DNA from: an uncultured beta proteobacterium
GTDB lineage: Bacteria; Pseudomonadota; Gammaproteobacteria; Burkholderiales; Burkholderiaceae_C
DNA: 64,000 nt
Reading direction: 5' to 3'
NCBI GenBank assembly: GCA_903927295.1
Contig: CAIYMN010000203.1
Span: 1 to 64,000 of the forward strand
The notes under the pieces are model-generated. The model saw only the letters and a program-made list of their open reading frames with translations, had not been told where the DNA came from and made no database searches. The position numbers were made by a program, and so were the translations under genes. Positions within the stretch are counted from its first letter, which is position 1. Every line of letters starts with the position of its first letter. Below are positions 60,617 to 64,000 of this stretch, in pieces.

Positions 60617-62202
60617 ACTCCAGCGTCGGGCGTCGGCTCGTTGCCTTCACGCGGGCCGCTGCTGCGCCTGCGGCGCCTGCGCTTGCGGGGCGCCTCCAGG
60701 GGTTCTGCCAGCGCCTCTGGTGCCACCTCCGGTGCGCCCCCAGGTACTGCTGACGGCGCCTTGTGTACGCGTGGTGTGCGTGGAGCGCGGGGGCGTTGCT
60801 GCATCTCCTCGCGAACCTGATCAACCATGTCCTGGCGCAGGTTGTCGTCAGCCAGACTGAACTCCTGCCACCAGTCGGCCAGTACCTCGTCAATCTCACC
60901 GGCATCCGCACGCAGGCGCATGAAGTCGAAGGCAGCACGAAACCGCGGCTGCTCTACCAAGCCGAAGGGGGTGCTGCCGATGCGCTTCTCGAAACGCGGC
61001 TGCAGCATCCAGATCTCGCGCATGTCAGCGGCCAGTTTGCCACGGCCTGAAACGTCGCCAATGCGTGCGTTGAAAACCTCGTCAATGGCGTCCTGCAAGG
61101 CGGGGTGCGAATGCTGGTGCTCGGTCAGGCGACGCGCCCAGCCATCGCGCACATCGGCCCACAAGGCGCAAGCCAGCAGGAAGCTTGGTGCTACCGGTTT
61201 GCCCTCGCCGACACGCCGGTCCGTATCGATGAGAGCTGCTTTGACAAAAACCTGATCGGCCCGCTCCACCACCACGTCAAGCAAGGGATAAATGCCGCGC
61301 GCCATGCCCAGCGCCCGGAGTTGCTCGATCGATGCCAGGGCGTGGCCGGTCTGCAGCAGCTTGAGCATTTCGTCGAACAAACGGCTTTGCGGCACATCGG
61401 CCAGCAGTTCCTGCGAGCGAATCAGCGGCGCTGCCGTCTTGGCCTCCAGGGCAAAACCAAGGGCACTGAGCTTGGCAGCAAAGCGCACGGCTCTGATGAT
61501 GCGCACCGGGTCCTCCCGGTAGCGCGTTGCCGGGTCGCCGATCATGCGGATGACTCGCTTCTTGGCGTCCTTGATGCCGTTGTGATAATCCACCACGATC
61601 TGCGTCTCAGGGTCGTAGTACATGGCGTTGATGGTGAAGTCGCGGCGCACCGCGTCTTCTTCCTGTGGGCCCCAGACGTTGTCGCGCAGGACGCGTCCGG
61701 TGGAGTCCACCGCATGCTTCATGCCGGCGAGTTCATTTCTGCTCGTTTTCTCGTTGCCGGCGACCTGCTCCGCTGCCGCGTTGTCCATGTAGGCGCGAAA
61801 CGTCGAGACCTCGATCACATCGTTTTCGCGGCCGCGGCCGAACACAACGTGCACGATACGAAAGCGTCGCCCGATGATGAAGGCGCGTCGAAACAGACCC
61901 TTCACCTGCTCCGGCGTGGCATTGGTGGCCACGTCAAAATCCTTGGGCCGCAACCCGACCATCAGATCGCGAACAGCGCCGCCGACGATATAGGCTTCAA
62001 AGCCGGCATTCTTGAGCGTGCGCACGACGTTTTGGGCACGTTCATCGACGAGGTTCGGGTCAATGCCGTGGGCGGCAACGCCCACCTCCTCGCGCTTGCC
62101 AAATTGCAGCTTCTTGCTTTTTGCCGCGGAGGGCGATTTGCCGAGCAGCTTTTCAATGAATTTCTTTATCAAATCAATCTTCTTTCCGGAACGGAATGTC
62201 AT
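60613..62202 (-). CDS. pcnB: Poly(A) polymerase / polynucleotide adenylyltransferase PcnB
   Basis: AYIVGGAVRDLMVGLRPKDFDVATNATPEQVKGLFRRAFIIGRRFRIVHVVFGR; Arg-rich C-terminus. True start may be TTG at 62172 (LIKKFIEKLLG). Confidence 0.95.
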   Translation of the reverse strand: MTFRSGKKIDLIKKFIEKLLGKSPSAAKSKKLQFGKREEVGVAAHGIDPNLVDERAQNVVRTLKNAGFEAYIVGGAVRDLMVGLRPKDFDVATNATPEQVKGLFRRAFIIGRRFRIVHVVFGRGRENDVIEVSTFRAYMDNAAAEQVAGNEKTSRNELAGMKHAVDSTGRVLRDNVWGPQEEDAVRRDFTINAMYYDPETQIVVDYHNGIKDAKKRVIRMIGDPATRYREDPVRIIRAVRFAAKLSALGFALEAKTAAPLIRSQELLADVPQSRLFDEMLKLLQTGHALASIEQLRALGMARGIYPLLDVVVERADQVFVKAALIDTDRRVGEGKPVAPSFLLACALWADVRDGWARRLTEHQHSHPALQDAIDEVFNARIGDVSGRGKLAADMREIWMLQPRFEKRIGSTPFGLVEQPRFRAAFDFMRLRADAGEIDEVLADWWQEFSLADDNLRQDMVDQVREEMQQRPRAPRTPRVHKAPSAVPGGAPEVAPEALAEPLEAPRKRRRRRRSSGPREGNEPTPDAGV

Positions 62203-62290
62203 TGCGGCCCCGGATCAAGTCCGGGGTTTCAGCACCCGCAATCCATGCCCCAAGAAGGCGCGGATGCCGGATCGAGTCCAGCATGACAAA
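62195..62290. repeat. REP-like palindromic repeat, copy B
   Basis: CCCCGGATCAAGTCCGGGG at 62208-62226 is the reverse complement of the copy A core; also CACCCGCAATCC and GATGCCGGATCGAGTCCAGCATGACA. Confidence 0.75.
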
Positions 62291-62306
62291 GTAAACAGCA
62301 TCGAGT

Positions 62307-62981
62307 TTAGAACAGCTCAAGTATGCGCCACCCGCGCTTTGTCGCCAGCGCACGCAAGGGCGCGTCCGGGTTCGTGGCAACCGGGTGGTTCACTCTCTCC
62401 AGTAATTTCAAATCATTGATCGAATCCGTGTAGAAGGTGCTCTGCACGTCCGACCAACCCAGTGAGCGCTCCGCCAACCACTGTTCGACCCGGGTCACTT
62501 TGCCTTCCCGGGCCGAGGGCACACCGCGGATTTCCCCGGTGATCCAGCCAATGCCGCCATTGGCCTGATCGCGCTCCAGTTCGACAGCGATCAAGTCCGT
62601 CACGCCAAACGCCTGCGCGATGGGGCGGGTCACAAACTCATTGGTTGCGGTGACGATGACAACCTTGTCGCCCGCTTCCCTGTGCTGGCGCACCAGCGCA
62701 AGCGCCTGCTCAGTAATGGCAGGTTGCACGACGCTGCGCATGAACTCTGCGTGTGCCGCGGCTGCCTTGGCGGCGCCCTGCAGACGCAGGGCGTTCGTGG
62801 CAAAACGCACATAGTCGTGAATGTCGAGCGTGCCGGCTTTGTAGTGCGCAAAAAATTCATCGTTGCGCCGTTTGAAGTCAATCGGATCGGTCCAGCCGAT
62901 CGTGGTGGTAAATACACCCCAGGAATAATCCGAGTCGATGGGCAACAGGGTGTGATCCAGGTCGAACAGGGTGAGCTTCAC
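62307..62981 (-). CDS. HAD-IB family (SerB-like) hydrolase
   Basis: MKLTLFDLDHTLLPIDSDYSWGVF; VIVTATNEFVTRPIAQAFGV; FYTDSINDLKLLERVNHPVATNPD. Confidence 0.9.
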   Translation of the reverse strand: MKLTLFDLDHTLLPIDSDYSWGVFTTTIGWTDPIDFKRRNDEFFAHYKAGTLDIHDYVRFATNALRLQGAAKAAAAHAEFMRSVVQPAITEQALALVRQHREAGDKVVIVTATNEFVTRPIAQAFGVTDLIAVELERDQANGGIGWITGEIRGVPSAREGKVTRVEQWLAERSLGWSDVQSTFYTDSINDLKLLERVNHPVATNPDAPLRALATKRGWRILELF

Positions 62982-62985
62982 GATT

Positions 62986-63675
62986 TCAGGACTCCTCCAT
63001 CATCGACTTGATGAGGGGAATCGTAATGGCGCGCTTGGTCTGCAAGGCGTAACGATCAATCAGGTCGAGCAGTTCCATCAGGCTGCCCAGATCGCGGCTG
63101 AAACGCGTCAGCATGAAGTCCATCACATCGTCACCGAGGAAAACGCCGCGCGCATCGGCCGACTGGCGCAACACGGCGCGCCGCTCCGACTCACCGAGCA
63201 ACTGCAAATGGTATACATGACCCCAACCCAGACGTGTTCGCAGATCGTCGCGCAATCCGAGTTTTACCGGCGGCGCATCGCCTGCCGCCAGCACCGCACG
63301 CTGGTGCGTCTGCGCGTTGACGAACCAGTTGAAAGCCAGTTGCTGCTGCGACGCGCTGTACAGATGCACATCATCGAAAAATACGGCGGCCCAGTCCTCG
63401 TCATATTCCGGTGGATCCATCATGCCGGCATCGAGCCAGCCTGCTCTGTCACCCTGATCATGCAGTGACGCTTTCACTGCCTTGAGCAGATGCGTCTTGC
63501 CGCTGCCTTTCGCACCCCACAAATAGCTGGGCACCGCAGAGCGCACACCGCCGCCCGACATCGTTGCATCCGTCCAAAGTTCAAGGTGTCGTAGTGCAGC
63601 TTCATTCGGTCCGGGGAAATAGCCTGCCAACGTGGGCCCTGCAGTCAGTCCAATATCGAGAACGATCTGCTTCAT
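62986..63675 (-). CDS. hda: DnaA-homologue Hda (regulatory inactivation of DnaA)
   Basis: YLWGAKGSGKTHLLKAVKASLHDQGDRAGWLDA; LGWGHVYHLQLLGESERRAVLRQSADARGVFLGDDVMDFML. Confidence 0.9.
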   Translation of the reverse strand: MKQIVLDIGLTAGPTLAGYFPGPNEAALRHLELWTDATMSGGGVRSAVPSYLWGAKGSGKTHLLKAVKASLHDQGDRAGWLDAGMMDPPEYDEDWAAVFFDDVHLYSASQQQLAFNWFVNAQTHQRAVLAAGDAPPVKLGLRDDLRTRLGWGHVYHLQLLGESERRAVLRQSADARGVFLGDDVMDFMLTRFSRDLGSLMELLDLIDRYALQTKRAITIPLIKSMMEES

Positions 63676-63677
63676 CC

Positions 63678-64000
63678 TTAGCCCAGATAGAGCTTGCTGC
63701 CCCGGTAGTGTGCCCGTGCCCGGCGCAGTGCCACCAGCAGCACGGCGCTGGCAGGCAAGGCAATCAGAACGCCGACAAAGCCAAGCAGTTGGCCAAAGGC
63801 AAGCAAGGCAAAGATCACTGCCAGTGGATGCAGACCAATGCGCTCGCCGACCAGGCGAGGCGTGAGGAAGAATCCCTCGATCAACTGGCCGAGTCCGTAC
63901 ACCGCGCCAACCATGATCAGCGCTTTCGCAACACCTGCCGTGGCGGCAAACTCCAATAAGCCTGCGAGTGTTGCCAGAATCAGACCGAGCCCAAAACCAA
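63678..64000 (-). CDS. AI-2E family transporter / PerM-like permease, C-terminal part (runs off window end)
   Basis: VYGLGQLIEGFFLTPRLVGERIGLHPLAVIFALLAFGQLLGFVGVLIALPASAVLLVALRRARAHYRGSKLYLG; frame continues to the edge. Confidence 0.9.
   Translation of the reverse strand, partial: GFGLGLILATLAGLLEFAATAGVAKALIMVGAVYGLGQLIEGFFLTPRLVGERIGLHPLAVIFALLAFGQLLGFVGVLIALPASAVLLVALRRARAHYRGSKLYLG

Noticed and set aside
61105-62286. 393-aa plus-strand ORF antisense to pcnB
   Set aside because: Shadow ORF; pcnB motifs are unambiguous on the other strand.

Overview
The window looks like a betaproteobacterial (Burkholderiales-like) chromosome segment that is mostly densely packed housekeeping genes. From left to right: tryptophan/aryl-pyruvate catabolism (kynU, kynA, iorB, a fused iorA); a phosphoserine-linked cluster (thrH, an SbnI/SerK-like ParB-fold gene, a TrpB2-type tryptophan synthase beta, serB); mfd, ispD-ispF, a CoA-transferase, a nitronate monooxygenase-like gene, an Orn/Lys/Arg decarboxylase, fabI and an M16 protease; the rimP-nusA-infB-rbfA-truB-typA block; smpB-ratA-ratB, guaB-guaA, tadA, ldcA and a cyclase-FHA gene. 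Next comes a probable dif site (42587-42614) that appears occupied by a ~1.48-kb Xer-integrated element encoding an XafT/DUF3653-like protein. It is followed by minus-strand ankyrin, tatD, pilZ, holB, tmk and mltG, then a DUF2126 transglutaminase / circularly permuted ATP-grasp-alpha-E / transglutaminase cluster, and folK-pcnB flanked by REP-like repeats, a HAD phosphatase, hda and a partial AI-2E transporter. Main candidates for a second look: (1) the minimal TLC-phage-like Xer element at dif, with a repeat-bounded structure, a second junction lacking the XerD arm, strong hairpins and a start codon inside the att site; (2) a putative serine kinase plus O-phosphoserine-dependent TrpB2 cassette beside ThrH and SerB. 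All calls come from reading sequence and recalled family motifs; no database search was run.
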